Below, piece after piece: positions 55,401-60,530 of a stretch of DNA of 64,000 nucleotides. The position numbers and the translations under genes were made by a program. Source of the stretch: Bactericera cockerelli (taxonomy: Eukaryota; Arthropoda; Insecta; Hemiptera; Triozidae); NCBI GenBank assembly GCA_024516035.1, contig CM044961.1:4350378-4414377 (forward strand), read 5' to 3'. Every line of letters begins with the position of its first letter. Within the stretch, counting starts at the first letter, position 1. Under the pieces are notes generated by a model, which did no database searches, was not told the origin of the DNA, and was given only the letters and a program-made list of their open reading frames with translations.

Positions 55401-56143
55401 CATCAACTTCGACTGATGGTTACCTTCCACTAAAGCAGGGGTGCCCAACCTTTACAGAAGAAGATCTACTATAAAATCTCAGATAATCAACGCGATCGAC
55501 CCCCTACAAATTCAATGTTCACAACCTACAAATTCAATGTTCATTCTGGGCTTGAATGGGTTAGTGAAGAATTCAACCAAATTTTCAAGTTTCAAGAAGT
55601 CACGAAACCTCCTTTTAATTGTCATGAGTTAATGAAGGAGATTTCGGATTTTTACTTGTGTGAGATGCCAGAAAACCTCGTTCACAATCATTTTGTACTT
55701 TAGAGATCTAGACTTTTAGAACGTCATCTCACCTCTCTGGACGTGATCGACCGGTCGGTCGCGATTGACAGGTTGGGCAGCCCTGCACTAAAGAGTATTA
55801 TTATTATAATTATTATTTATTCTTACCTCAAAGAGTATTATTATTATAATTATTATTTATTCTTACCTTAAAGAGTATTATAATTATTATTTATTCTTAC
55901 CTTAAAGAGTATTATTATTATAATTATTATTTATTCTTACCTCAAAGAGTCCGCTGCGTAGGCCACCACCATCACACAGAGGCTGATGCAGTCCAGCACC
56001 GTCACCATTTCATTCTCGTCATGGTAGCAGAAGTCGATGGCTTTCAGGGGTTTCTCCTCCTTGACCAGCTCTCCTATGTTCAGAGGGTCAGGCGAGGGGG
56101 TTTCCAAGCTGAGCAGAAGATTGAACAGACAGCGGGCTGGCAC
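34743..56143 (-). CDS. unc80: UNC80-like NALCN channel subunit, C-terminal about 975 residues (15 exons)
   Basis: Exons on the - strand in order: 56143-55941, 54957-54752, 51609-51320, 50493-50382, 48680-48460, 47058-46876, 46252-46114, 44681-44493, 42348-42164, 41102-40952, 40162-39958, 39411-39268, 37846-37722, 36886-36499, 34930-34743. All are GT-AG, and phases agree except inside 39958-40162, which has one extra base. Conserved-looking stretches include ARCLFNLLLSLETPSPDP, TVLDCISLCVMVVAYAAD, MLVILEAILPCYMKQIQ, FVKIFKKPNIRRHTDW, VPVVNQNLKTEVRTGSVT and KLQRSKAQSKKTFMLRKS. I read these as UNC80, a large helical-repeat scaffold that, with UNC79, supports the NALCN sodium-leak channel in neurons. 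The assignment is by recognition without alignment; UNC79 or another giant HEAT-type protein is the alternative. The gene starts upstream of the window. Confidence 0.75.
35065..35463. mobile_element. MITE, CAGGGTGTTTCAGAAAAGTG ends
   Basis: About 85-120-base inverted ends (CAGGGTGTTTCAGAAAAGTG / CACTTTTCTGAAACACCCTG) with flanking TA. The inner part includes 'gggggtcaactctataacaa' on both arms. No ORF. It lies in the last UNC80 intron. Confidence 0.9.
35464..36120. other. UNC80 intron with (AC)n and small repeats
   Basis: 35480-35530 contains 'gtgctttatttagactgtca', a small repeat also at 39490-39540 and 47548-47600 in the other orientation. An (AC)n microsatellite is at 35673-35702. The rest is unassigned. 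Confidence 0.65.
36125..36290 (-). repeat. SINE-F copy
   Basis: Reverse strand with 'gagtgatttagcgcgctaga' (box A region), box B-like 'gggctctatccccagcgg', and the 'cctcgtcaggagatatgag' body. Confidence 0.8.
36335..36475 (+). repeat. SINE-B copy
   Basis: Head 'ccgacctcagtagcttgatg', box B 'gaaggttcaagtacc', tail 'gacatcacaatgtgtggtta'. Confidence 0.8.
36499..36886 (-). CDS. unc80: UNC80 exon with HGN tetrapeptide repeats
   Basis: Acceptor 'cttttctcag', 129 codons, donor TCAG|GTACAT phase 1. Residues run from AQGRPHPSTTLSAGSTPQ through a 12-bp in-frame minisatellite encoding HGNx units (HHGNGNHGNNHHGNDHHGNG) to TPPPPARSPLSITMSDD and LSLMSQTSSTSGT. The His/Asn/Gly tract looks lineage-specific and disordered; a metal-binding role would be speculation. 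Confidence 0.8.
36890..37190. other. UNC80 intron, A-run
   Basis: Unassigned AT-rich sequence with a long A-run at about 37042-37078. Confidence 0.5.
37190..37300 (-). repeat. SINE-B copy
   Basis: Reverse strand with 'ggaggtcggtggttcaagac' and the tail 'tcacgaaaatgattaacaca'. Confidence 0.85.
37376..37705 (-). repeat. SINE-B copy split by a SINE-C copy
   Basis: Reverse-strand SINE-B runs from the tail (37376) to 'acaagtccgcc' and resumes at 37680 'cgatcaagctagtgaggtcg'. Between them, on the + strand at about 37486-37679, is a SINE-C from 'ccggtagctcagtggtaaag' to 'cagtataaataaggcgattt' with an ATT tail. Confidence 0.9.
37722..37846 (-). CDS. unc80: UNC80 exon, basic Ser/Arg/Lys segment
   Basis: Acceptor 'taattattccag', donor GAG|GTAAGC. 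With the carried G it encodes V then ETLLSPCEENPPHELVRG and VSKLQRSKAQSKKTFMLRKS. The basic end is one of the stretches that suggested UNC80. Confidence 0.85.
37865..38215. repeat. LINE tail (+) followed by 5S-derived SINE (-) with palindrome
   Basis: 37868-37925 is a tail of the 'gggttgggtggaagagattg' family. 37965-38215 on the reverse strand is a 5S-derived SINE ('accaaagttaagcaacgtcc'). At 38088-38135 the SINE holds a near-perfect palindrome GATGCTGGCC-GAAA-GGCCAGCATC. Confidence 0.8.
38220..38975. other. UNC80 intron, pyrimidine-rich part
   Basis: No gene; 38690-38850 is a long TTTC/T-rich tract. Confidence 0.5.
38980..39100 (+). repeat. SINE-E head with 33-base perfect palindrome
   Basis: 'cctccgtggcgtaacggttg' is the normal head; at 39009-39041 it turns into GTGGCGTAACGGTTGT-g-ACAACCGTTACGCCAC and then continues with 'cccgtagtccagagatccc'. 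The copy at 47720 lacks the palindrome. Confidence 0.85.
39268..39411 (-). CDS. unc80: UNC80 exon, Asn-rich linker
   Basis: Acceptor 'accccttccag', donor AACG|GTACGT. Encodes E then SLSSLQDVNTYLQNFTNI and an Asn/Ser/His/Asp-rich stretch (NVNNNSTSNLNNGHSHSDND). The entry frame (one carried base) is fixed because the other frame hits a stop, which shows that the previous exon must end in phase 1. Confidence 0.8.
39412..39957. other. UNC80 intron
   Basis: Contains the small repeat at 39490-39545; nothing else assigned. Confidence 0.5.
39958..40162 (-). CDS. unc80: UNC80 exon with apparent one-base insertion
   Basis: Acceptor 'cacctcccctag', donor CGGG|GTAAGA. The 5' part reads AEQCNQKNNLEHTTIEIHP in the frame set by the previous exon. 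The 3' part reads sensibly only one base later: PPPPSIIDLLTGSHAPP, then PPPPGAVLDSESHR, which also supplies the phase 1 end that the next exon needs. The shift must fall in the C-rich stretch around 40085-40115. Total exon length of the gene is one base over a multiple of three, in agreement. A sequencing indel is the simplest cause; a real allele is possible. Confidence 0.75.
40175..40815. repeat. Degenerate array next to an UNC80 acceptor
   Basis: Two interleaved units: 'gtgaattgaaggggcaagac' + 'attgtg' (mostly 40190-40440) and 'attgtgattttatctgaggg' + 'gttgggcaaaa' (to 40810), each about 26-36 bp. The first matches the intron side of the acceptor at 40163-40195. Intronic rather than exon-derived. 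Confidence 0.9.
40952..41102 (-). CDS. unc80: UNC80 exon
   Basis: Acceptor 'gctgctccag', donor TATG|GTGAGA, phase 0 to 1. Encodes TPYSDQERHYQFIIREKM, then FGLSVPKCRAVLLTELIG and EMKTLKEELENKKY, a helical and probably coiled segment. Confidence 0.85.
41213..41935 (+). pseudogene. LINE 3' end: ORF2 C-terminus and tail
   Basis: The frame 41418-41639 reads FSVNAARLWNRLPEELRVS and KMKLKEYMFDMDQ, the usual C-terminal tail of CR1/Jockey-like ORF2; the upstream part is frame-broken. The 3' untranslated region has the hairpin 'agaatgccgaaggcattatc' at 41795 and ends with 'aataaaataaaat' repeats. Confidence 0.75.
42085..42140 (+). repeat. SINE-B tail
   Basis: 'tagttgtgatatcacgaaag' + 'tgattaacacaaatatgata'; the head is absent. 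Confidence 0.8.
42164..42348 (-). CDS. unc80: UNC80 exon
   Basis: Acceptor 'ctccatcccag', donor AAG|GTGAGT. Encodes A then LKIVIVCFESELTVHWPRIA, RTIKEVNKMNEARVFLWNFL and EFVVAQRSPLYVLLQPFIHQ. Amphipathic helices with no signal peptide, as expected for a helical-repeat scaffold. Confidence 0.9.
42350..43741. other. UNC80 intron with LINE tails
   Basis: 42845-42905 is a - strand LINE tail ('agagaatgccataggcatta'). 43410-43560 holds a - strand tail of the other subtype ('agagattgcctaaggcaata') joined to a + strand tail. At 43470-43502 is the perfect palindrome GGCGGTGCTAATGCC-gtt-GGCATTAGCACCGCC. 43220-43260 is a SINE-A tail. Confidence 0.75.
43742..44435. mobile_element. Foldback MITE, CAGGGTGATTCAGAAAAGTA ends
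   Basis: Inverted arms of roughly 220 bases each ('ccataagggg...' type inner parts 'ggaggtacacgccccttaag' on the left and its inverse on the right); termini CAGGGTGATTCAGAAAAGTA and its complement; flanking TA. No transposase ORF. Shares end sequence with the 35065 element. Confidence 0.9.
44493..44681 (-). CDS. unc80: UNC80 exon
   Basis: Acceptor 'ggtccgcag', donor CTGG|GTACGT, phase 1 to 1. Encodes E then INCMRQADITFTLTCVLNAI, LPPVTKTTVPVVNQNLKT and EVRTGSVTFTARSDVKSLYQ. This is the longest block that I associate with UNC80 C-terminal domains. Confidence 0.9.
44715..46113. other. UNC80 intron with LINE tail, repeat G and SINE-E body
   Basis: 44720-44860 LINE tail ('agagaatgccaaaggctgat'); 45035-45190 repeat G; 45190-45300 SINE-E body ('gtgaggctggcatttctgg', 'gggtgaggttaatgtgggta'). 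45935-46012 has two copies of 'tactccctgtttatagtccc'. Remainder unassigned. Confidence 0.65.
46114..46252 (-). CDS. unc80: UNC80 exon
   Basis: Acceptor 'cttttaccag', donor AAAG|GTGAGC, phase 0 to 1. Encodes FCYHQDSFTLEYVCGNTTVF then VSPEKTESMLMNFLMPLC and LRVGSGRK. Confidence 0.85.
46275..46460 (+). repeat. LINE tail with long A-run
   Basis: 'gggttgggtggaagagattg' and 'ccacaggcataaccccgccc', ending in about 29 A at 46433-46460. Confidence 0.75.
46470..46875. other. UNC80 intron
   Basis: 46495-46620 resembles part of the segment after the tRNA-like head at 55200 ('attcttaatttggttaca'). Nothing else assigned. Confidence 0.45.
46876..47058 (-). CDS. unc80: UNC80 exon
   Basis: Acceptor 'cttcacttgcag', donor GAG|GTGAGT, 61 codons in phase 0. 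Encodes PLKLLITTCQALIIGEQGST, a Gly/Ser/Met linker, then VPPPHFCASVVRLIALQIIA. Confidence 0.9.
47205..48190. repeat. Intron repeat cluster: LINE tails, SINE-A, SINE-E
   Basis: 47205-47270 LINE tail (-); 47400-47655 SINE-A on the reverse strand, split near 47545-47600 by the small 'gacagtctaaataaagcact' repeat; 47720-47975 SINE-E (+), a full copy with head 'ccgtggcgtaacggttgtga' and body to 'gtcaggacgttaaaaccaaa'; 48018-48150 LINE tail (+) with 'attgccataggcaataaccc'. Confidence 0.8.
48232..48459. repeat. 20-bp array of UNC80 exon end plus donor, 11-12 copies
   Basis: Unit 'aactgtcattaggtacctgt'; on the - strand it reads GTTACAG|GTACCTAATGACA, i.e. the last seven exon bases and the donor of exon 48460-48680. 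Copies are almost identical, so the array is young or homogenised. Each unit offers a good-quality donor CAG|GTACCT. Confidence 0.97.
48460..48680 (-). CDS. unc80: UNC80 exon
   Basis: Acceptor 'ctccctcag', true donor CAG|GTACCT at 48459, phase 1 to 0. Encodes G then LQNYMLSLMPSTDWSTEALK, PTLLMILRRLEKMFVKIF, KKPNIRRHTDWEAAGGLV and KGIYETLSRHPAIVQLQ. Both flanks are occupied by arrays derived from this exon. Confidence 0.9.
48690..49300. repeat. 53-bp array from exon 48460-48680 acceptor side, about 11 copies
   Basis: Unit 'ggaggatcatgagtagggtg' + 'gcatgagggaggagtatagg' + 'aacatatagagag'. The first part matches coding bases at 48597-48616 and the second the exon start near 48653. The far end at 49262-49300 repeats the acceptor junction 'tgcagtcctgaggga'. 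Confidence 0.93.
49301..49730. other. UNC80 intron, unassigned
   Basis: No gene or repeat identified. Confidence 0.5.
49733..50425. repeat. 61/56-bp array of UNC80 exon end plus donor, 12 copies
   Basis: Unit 'tacctctgcacgccatagtg' + 'gaaggatcataaggagacac' + 'cctgagttcttaatagtaga'. On the - strand it reads the last 40 coding bases and GCAGAG|GTAATC donor of exon 50382-50493. About four to five copies lack the bases 'cgcca'. The twelfth copy is the true exon end. Confidence 0.97.
50382..50493 (-). CDS. unc80: UNC80 exon
   Basis: Acceptor 'cattctcag', donor AGAG|GTAATC, phase 0 to 1. Encodes DGKSVELLDLRSNIRLAEVA then HSLLKVSPYDPSTMACR. The donor choice is fixed by the phase of the next exon, although 11 upstream-strand copies of the same donor lie downstream. 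Confidence 0.85.
50600..50890 (+). repeat. Element terminus and SINE-B copy
   Basis: 50608-50662 matches the palindromic end of the 21960 element ('acacaatacttccgatttct'). 50757-50890 is SINE-B ('ggaggtcggtggttcgagta', tail 'cgaaagtgattaacacaaca'). Confidence 0.75.
50895..51319. other. UNC80 intron
   Basis: AT-rich; 51180-51290 ends with 'aataaataaggggtattttg' and an A-run, perhaps a short retroposed tail. No gene seen. Confidence 0.45.
51320..51609 (-). CDS. unc80: UNC80 exon with Gly-rich insert
   Basis: Acceptor 'cgtctcccag', donor CAG|GTTCGT, phase 1 to 0. Encodes SSQRNYSRGGPYSPGLDFDE, a Gly/Arg-rich insert (GGGGDRGGGGGARGNRGAGP), then LEDLEKLRNEFRRPRDVALN and LVAEFVNASGARLTELNKK. GC content is far above that of the introns. 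Confidence 0.88.
51610..52069. other. UNC80 intron, unassigned
   Basis: 51640-51740 has two diverged copies of 'gagtaccatatatgac'; no gene. Confidence 0.45.
52070..52177 (+). repeat. Interspersed repeat with ATCT tail
   Basis: Second copy of the 21840 repeat. Its ATCT tail is the insertion point of the Tc1-type element at 52178; the tail continues at 53818. Confidence 0.75.
52460..53150 (-). pseudogene. Tc1-type transposase, catalytic part, broken
   Basis: On the - strand: RLRFAIEHVDWTPEQWRSVL, FTDECRVCLFG (first catalytic Asp), MVWGGIS, FLLMHDNARPHAG (second Asp), then an in-frame stop after ENIDTLD, followed by PSLSADLNPIENLWD with the third acidic residue position and a further stop. The N-terminal DNA-binding half is missing, and at least two stops make it inactive. 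Confidence 0.85.
53190..53540 (+). pseudogene. Second copy of Tc1 transposase C-terminal half
   Basis: On the + strand: QFLLMHDNARPYAGDCVREF, stop after ENIDTLD, PSLSADLNPIENLWDQLKRS and VKARGGNTEY. It differs from the left copy at scattered sites but shares the stop after TLD, so that stop predates the inverted duplication (or was copied with it). Confidence 0.85.
53830..54005 (-). repeat. SINE-F copy
   Basis: Reverse strand with 'gttagcgcgctaggaattgc', box B 'gggttcgaaccccagcggg' and 'cctcgtgaggaaaaatgac'. Confidence 0.85.
54110..54750. repeat. 37-bp array from UNC80 coding bases, 11 copies, plus flanking duplications
   Basis: 54246-54650: unit 'catggtaggaccactatagt' + 'gcttggctaggtcctca', on the - strand a copy of the codons for AKHYSGPTM of exon 54752-54957. 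The flanks 54125-54245 and 54650-54750 are copies of each other and contain 'ctctatttgaaacag' and 'aaacttacctttatgttcag'. The last includes a duplicate of the exon donor at 54232. Confidence 0.95.
54752..54957 (-). CDS. unc80: UNC80 exon
   Basis: Acceptor 'cttccaaacag', donor AAAG|GTAAGT, phase 2 to 1. Encodes R then AYQMLVILEAILPCYMKQIQ, CPLYTREGKTEREIVAQLAV and TIRTLVNNCEALAKHYSGPT. Carries the source bases of the 37-bp array. Confidence 0.9.
55122..55200 (+). repeat. tRNA-Gly-like SINE head
   Basis: 'gatgagctcagtggtttagc' (box A), 'cgcttgccatgcggaag' (anticodon loop with GCC) and 'cccgggttcgatccccgg' (box B). The acceptor stem does not pair, and the sequence runs into repeat-like DNA ('cgcacatagaaatatgtggt'), so a functional tRNA-Gly gene is unlikely. 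Confidence 0.7.
55320..55800 (+). repeat. SINE-A 3' part split by a hAT element
   Basis: 'gagtttgtgaccacataatt' to 'ggttaccttccactaaag', then the hAT insert, then 'cactaaagagtattattatt'. Confidence 0.9.
55436..55785. mobile_element. Non-autonomous hAT element, 350 bp
   Basis: Inverted ends CAGGGGTGCCCAACCT / AGGTTGGGCAGCCCTG and an exact 8-base target duplication 'cactaaag' at 55428-55435 and 55786-55793. Both marks are typical of hAT. A short frame (FNQIFKFQEVTKPPFNCHEL) may be a relic of transposase. Confidence 0.92.
55794..55945. repeat. Array of SINE-A tail joined to UNC80 exon donor, 4 copies
   Basis: Unit 'ttattcttacctcaaagagt' + 'attattattataattattat'. 'cttacctcaaagagt' is on the - strand ACTCTTTGAG|GTAAG, the end and donor of exon 55941-56143, while 'aaagagtattattattat' is the SINE-A tail. 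The two happen to share 'aaagagt', where recombination could have started. Confidence 0.9.
55941..56143 (-). CDS. unc80: UNC80 exon (most upstream in window)
   Basis: Acceptor 'tctacttcag', donor TTGAG|GTAAGA, phase 0 to 2. Encodes V then PARCLFNLLLSLETPSPDPL, NIGELVKEEKPLKAIDFCYH and ENEMVTVLDCISLCVMVVAY, AADSL. The hydrophobic LDCISLCVMVVAYAA stretch is a buried helix candidate rather than a clear membrane segment. Confidence 0.9.
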
Positions 56144-56625
56144 CTGAAGTAGAAAATTAGTTAATTAATGTATAAAATTAATAATTAAATAAGATACAGT
56201 AGCAGAAGTCAATGGCTTTCAGGGGTTTCTCTTCCTTGACCAGCTCTCCTATGTTGAGAGGGTCAGGCGAGGGGGTTTCCAAACTGAGCAGAAGATTGAA
56301 CAGACAGCGGGCTGGCACCTGAAGTAGAAAATTAGTTAATTAATGTATAAAATTAATAATTAAATAAGATACAGTAGCAGAAGTCAATGGCCTTCATGGG
56401 TTGCTCTTCGTTGACCAGCTCTCCTATGTTGAGAGGGTCAGGCGAGGGGGTTTCCAAACTGAGCAGAAGATTGAACAGACAGCGGGCTGGCACCTGAAGT
56501 AGATTAATGAATTAGTTAATTAATGTATAAAATTAATGATTAAATAAGATACAGTATAGCAGAAGTCTATGGTTTTCAGGGGTTTCTCTTCCTTGACCAG
56601 CTCTCCTATATTTAGAGGGTCTATT
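56144..56625. repeat. Three partial copies of exon 55941-56143 with its acceptor
   Basis: Period about 180 bp; copies at about 56195-56323, 56375-56495 and 56555-56625 (partial). Each has exon bases from DFCY back to the acceptor 'gcacctgaagtag', plus the intron block 'gttaattaatgtataaaatt'. All stop at the same exon point ('gtagcagaagtc'), so they lack a donor and would be dead-end exons. Confidence 0.93.
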
Positions 56626-56629
56626 TTGA

Positions 56630-57000
56630 TCTATTTTGACCAGTTAAACAGGGAGAACACCAGTGTCTCACTAGAGGACTATGAACAGACAACTGACTAG
56701 CCAACCCTTACAAGCCAGGCTAGCTTGCAGTTTCAGGGATTTAATGGCTTATAAAGTCCAAGTCCTCACGATGGTTGATCGCAAATAGAAATGTGTGGTT
56801 CAGGACAAACCAACTTTGAAATAAAGTCACTGGAGACCATCACTCCCCCCTCCAGCTGTAGCACAAGTTAGGTAGAAAATACTTTGTGCATTAACCCCGT
56901 CTGGTGGTTACCCACTAAAGATTATATTATAATTAATATGTGTGTTGCAAGTGAACATGCTTAGTCTTACAACTGAACAAATAAGGGTTAATTGTTTTAT
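56630..57000 (+). repeat. Repeat G copy and SINE-A tail
   Basis: 56640-56870 is the best copy of repeat G ('gagaacaccagtgtctcact' to 'ggagaccatcactccccc'); 56872-56935 is a SINE-A tail. Confidence 0.75.
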
Positions 57001-57002
57001 TT

Positions 57003-57494
57003 TTACAAAATATAAAAGACTTCCCCAAGGACATCTTCCCGAGGCAGTGTGCTCAGCACTGAGGCAACATTACCTCTCTGAACAGCGAAACTAAGCCGTT
57101 GCCTGAAATATTCCCCGGCGCGTCTGTCCTTCGTCTCAAGGACCAAGGATATGCTATTAAACATTTCCAAAGCACTTGGACCAAAAGAGCCAAAGGTTTC
57201 GACGGCGAAGGGAATGAAATCATAGAGATTTTGTAGGTCTTTATATTTCAGGCACTTTTTTAGTTCCGCTTGTTTGGCTGTTTCACCTCTACCTCTTAGA
57301 GAGTAACTCATATTGCTGTTGGCTAGGGTATCTACGCATGTCGCGTCCCAAACCATTTGCCTCCCCCGTTTCCATGGGACCAATGTCATACCATCCGGTC
57401 TTTTGCCGTCTTGTCTAAATAGACCTGATGGCTCAAGAACCGATGGAATATGACAAGATCCCAAGGGTTGGGTGGAAGAGATTGGCATAGGCAT
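57003..57494 (-). pseudogene. LINE C-terminal fragment with PD...D nuclease-like motif
   Basis: The open frame contains DGKRPDGMTLVPWKRGRQMV followed directly by WDATCVDT, then KDLQNLYDFIPFAVETFGSF and RRAGEYFRQRLSFAVQRGN. Similar tails occur at the C-terminus of some animal non-LTR polyproteins. The PD-(X)14-WD spacing resembles the restriction-like endonuclease of such elements. No reverse transcriptase part is attached; the 5' side is cut by a LINE tail on the + strand at about 57465-57505. Confidence 0.6.
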
Positions 57495-57506
57495 TCCTTT
57501 AGTTAG

Positions 57507-58110
57507 AACATACAGTTAGGTGCAAAAGTGATACAATAAATTTCGATTCTGTGAACATGTAATTATATCTTTTGTTTGTGTACCTAAATGAATGCAGTTT
57601 TTTTATGTATATAAATGTCGTATTCTTTAGACATATTTAGCAAAAACTAAAGTAGGAAAAAGTCAATAAATAAAAATAGAAAAATGAATTTCATTCGATG
57701 TCCGAGTGGATCACTTTTGCAACTTTCGTCAGAACCCAAAAATTTATCACGAAGAGGTGAATTTCTTGAATTATTTTTTTCGGCCAGTTACTTTACGACC
57801 TTTGTCTTGTACAGTACATTCTTCGAAAAATTCAGTTCCATAACATCTCTTGTTGCGATGAAATCAAAAATATCTATTTTTAGTGAAAGTGTGAGATATT
57901 ACCTAATACAAGGCTTATCTAACCGTGAAATTGCAAAAAAGTTGAACCTCAGTTATGCCACAGTGCAAAGAATTCGGCAGCTGCACAAAGATGTACCTCA
58001 GAAGCCGAAAGAAGGGCGACCAAGAAAGCTCACAGCTCAAGATCACAAGAGGCTTGTTAGATATGTCATCACAGGTCGGACCACAACGATTGGAGATTGG
58101 CTGTCGTGAG
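57507..58110 (+). mobile_element. Tc1-like element, 5' part
   Basis: TA followed by CAGTTAGGTGCAAAAGTGAT at 57509 looks like a Tc1-type terminus. The coding part from about 57860 reads SIFSESVRYYLIQGLSNREI, AKKLNLSYATVQRIRQLH and GRPRKLTAQDHKRLVRYV, two helix-turn-helix DNA-binding units of a transposase N-terminus. It stops at 58107; no catalytic domain follows, so the element is truncated, perhaps by the LINE next to it. Confidence 0.75.
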
Positions 58111-58590
58111 AGCCACACGCATCTTTAAGAACGTGCGTATTACTTGGTTATTAAAAATGTATAGTTCTTTCAAAATGAATTAATTTTAATTTTGAGTTAT
58201 ACCAGTGTGTAGAGAAAGTGTTTTTCTTGAAAACAATATTTTTTTTAAAAAAAAATCAGATGTAAAAAACTGCTAAAATATCTTACTAACAGTTGTAAAT
58301 TTGTGAATTAATTTAAATATTTTTGTGTTCTGTGCCTCAAAGCTGCGTGAGTTACGTAAGTCATTCAACCTAGGTCAGTGACCTTGAACCTTACCTCATT
58401 CATTCAGTGGTATCTGTATTATACATACACATGTAAATAATAGATAATTGTACATAATAGGTACATGGATTAGTTCTATCTGATAAAGATAAAATAACAG
58501 TGTGATTAGAAGAGAGCCTCTCTTCCAATACGCAGCGTTTCCTAAACTGGTTGAGGGACACTGTCCCTTACATGAAAGGGGTGACTCAAA

Positions 58591-60521
58591 ATGAGCGGTA
58601 AGGATGAAGAGGAGATGAATCAACAGGATTACACACGAGATGCAGAGAACGGTAAGGAAAAAAACATGCATGAAGGAGATTCCGATGGGAAAAATGAAAA
58701 TGAAAGTTTACAATCTATTGAGGATTTAACAGAAGCAAAAAATGTATTAGGTAATAAGGAATATGAAAAGGGAGTACCATTTTTCAGCCGCAGCAATCTT
58801 ACTCCTAGGAGTCCGGTAGACACAGCGGAGACTCCCGCAGGGGTACTCGACCTCAGTGCCGTAGCAAAAAATGAAACTCCTAAAAGAACTAACTTGGCAA
58901 AAAAAAGGAGATTAACATGTTCACCGGAGTGGGACACTTGTATGGATGAATATCGGAAAACAGTAGAAAAGATCTGTAGGAAGTCCGACATGCTAAATAG
59001 ACTAACAAGGGAAAACAAAAATACGAAAAAGGAAATAAAGGATGTAATTAAGTCACTATCAGATATTGTGAAAGATGTAAGGAAAATAGAACAAAATTGG
59101 GTACAAAAGTATAATGAAGAACTATTCCCTTCTCTAGATTCTTCTCTTGAATACATGGAAGAGGATGAAACAACAGAAGGGAACAACGAGGAAGATGTAG
59201 TGTCAACTACTAAACCAGTTTATTGCAATAAGTGCAATATTATGATAAATAAAGAAAAACATGACTTAGATAATATTCATACAATGATAAAACAATTGGG
59301 ATGCCAACCGGCAGAGGAAGAACTATACGAACTGTTGACCATAGACTGGCCTGATCCAGCCTTCTGCAATACAGAGAAAAAAGAAGGAAAAATAACAAAA
59401 CAACCACCGGAAAAGACTAAAGTTATATTGGTGGAAAAAGAAGAAGCAATTAGATTAATGAATAAAGAAGTAAACTGGATAGAAGAGTTAGTAGAACAAA
59501 AAGGAATTTTGAGAACCGCCAGTGAACGTTTAAACAAACCAATTTTCTGTGAGAAAAAAATAGCTTTAAGGTGCTAGGCGAAAATAATAACATAGAAAGT
59601 CCCCATAAAAAAGTATTTTTGATGGCGATCGAGAATAAATTGGATAGAAAAAATTTACTGGATTTGTACAATGCAATTAAGATAATAGGGGAAAATATTG
59701 CCATGGAAAATGAACTAAATGTAACTATAGCAGGAGTTTTTGATGAATCTGTTGCAAGAAAGATGCTAGAACTAGTATTTATAACACAAAAAATAAAATC
59801 CACACTCATTATTCCGAGTGTAGGGAAAAAACACGTAGATAAGAATACAGAAGCAATCATCATCAGGACTGGAGAGAATACCTATGCAGACATGGCTAGA
59901 AAAATTAAGGATGGGATCAAGCCCGAGACTTTGGGGTTAAACATAAAATCATTTAAAGAAACAAAAGATGGAGATGTTCTTATTGTAACAAAAATAGGGG
60001 AAGCTGGAACTTTAAGAACAGAAATTGAAAAAAAAATTGAAGACGCCCAAATAGAGAATAAATTTGGCATGGAACAGGTGAATATTCTGGACTTAGATCC
60101 TTCATGTACAAAAGAAGAGATTACGGATGTAATCAGTAACACAATAGAAATTCCTAAAGAATTTATTAATGTCAAAAACCTTAGGTCAAATAGACGGGGA
60201 TGCTCGATTGCTACAGTAGCGCTTCCAGCAATGGATGCTGATAAACTAGCGAAAGTAGGCATGATTAAAGTTGGATGGATCTGGTGTCGAATTAAAACCA
60301 AGGTCACCATAACCAGATGCACCAACTGTCTTGAAGTTGGCCACTCGACTATTTATTGCAAGAGACCTCGCGACCATAACAGGAAATGCTTCAACTGCTC
60401 GCAACCCGGACATATGGCTATAGAATGCACTAGTGAAAAATACTGTACTAAATGTCGCATATCAGGACATAGAAACGATACCTTTTCTTGCCCTTTCTAT
60501 AGAGAATTGGTACATCAATAA
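58591..60521 (+). CDS. LINE ORF1: nucleic-acid-binding protein, zinc knuckles, one frameshift
   Basis: The first frame from ATG 58591 (MSGKDEEEMNQQDYTRDAEN) has an acidic start and a Lys-rich helical segment near residues 125-170 (TRENKNTKKEIKDVIKSL), and closes at TAG 59575-59577. The other frame is open from before 59559 to 60521 and carries three zinc knuckles: CTNCLEVGHSTIYC, CFNCSQPGHMAIEC and CTKCRISGHRNDTFSC. Frames overlap at a run of seven A (59554-59560); going from the first to the second needs one extra base or a -1 slip there. Such proteins coat the LINE RNA. Whether this is a mutation or programmed frameshifting cannot be told from one copy. Confidence 0.85.
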
Positions 60522-60530
60522 AACACCATC

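Noticed and set aside
58629..59186. 185-residue open frame on the - strand
   Set aside because: Antisense of LINE ORF1; Ser/Phe/Leu-rich composition is the mirror of Lys/Glu-rich coding sequence.
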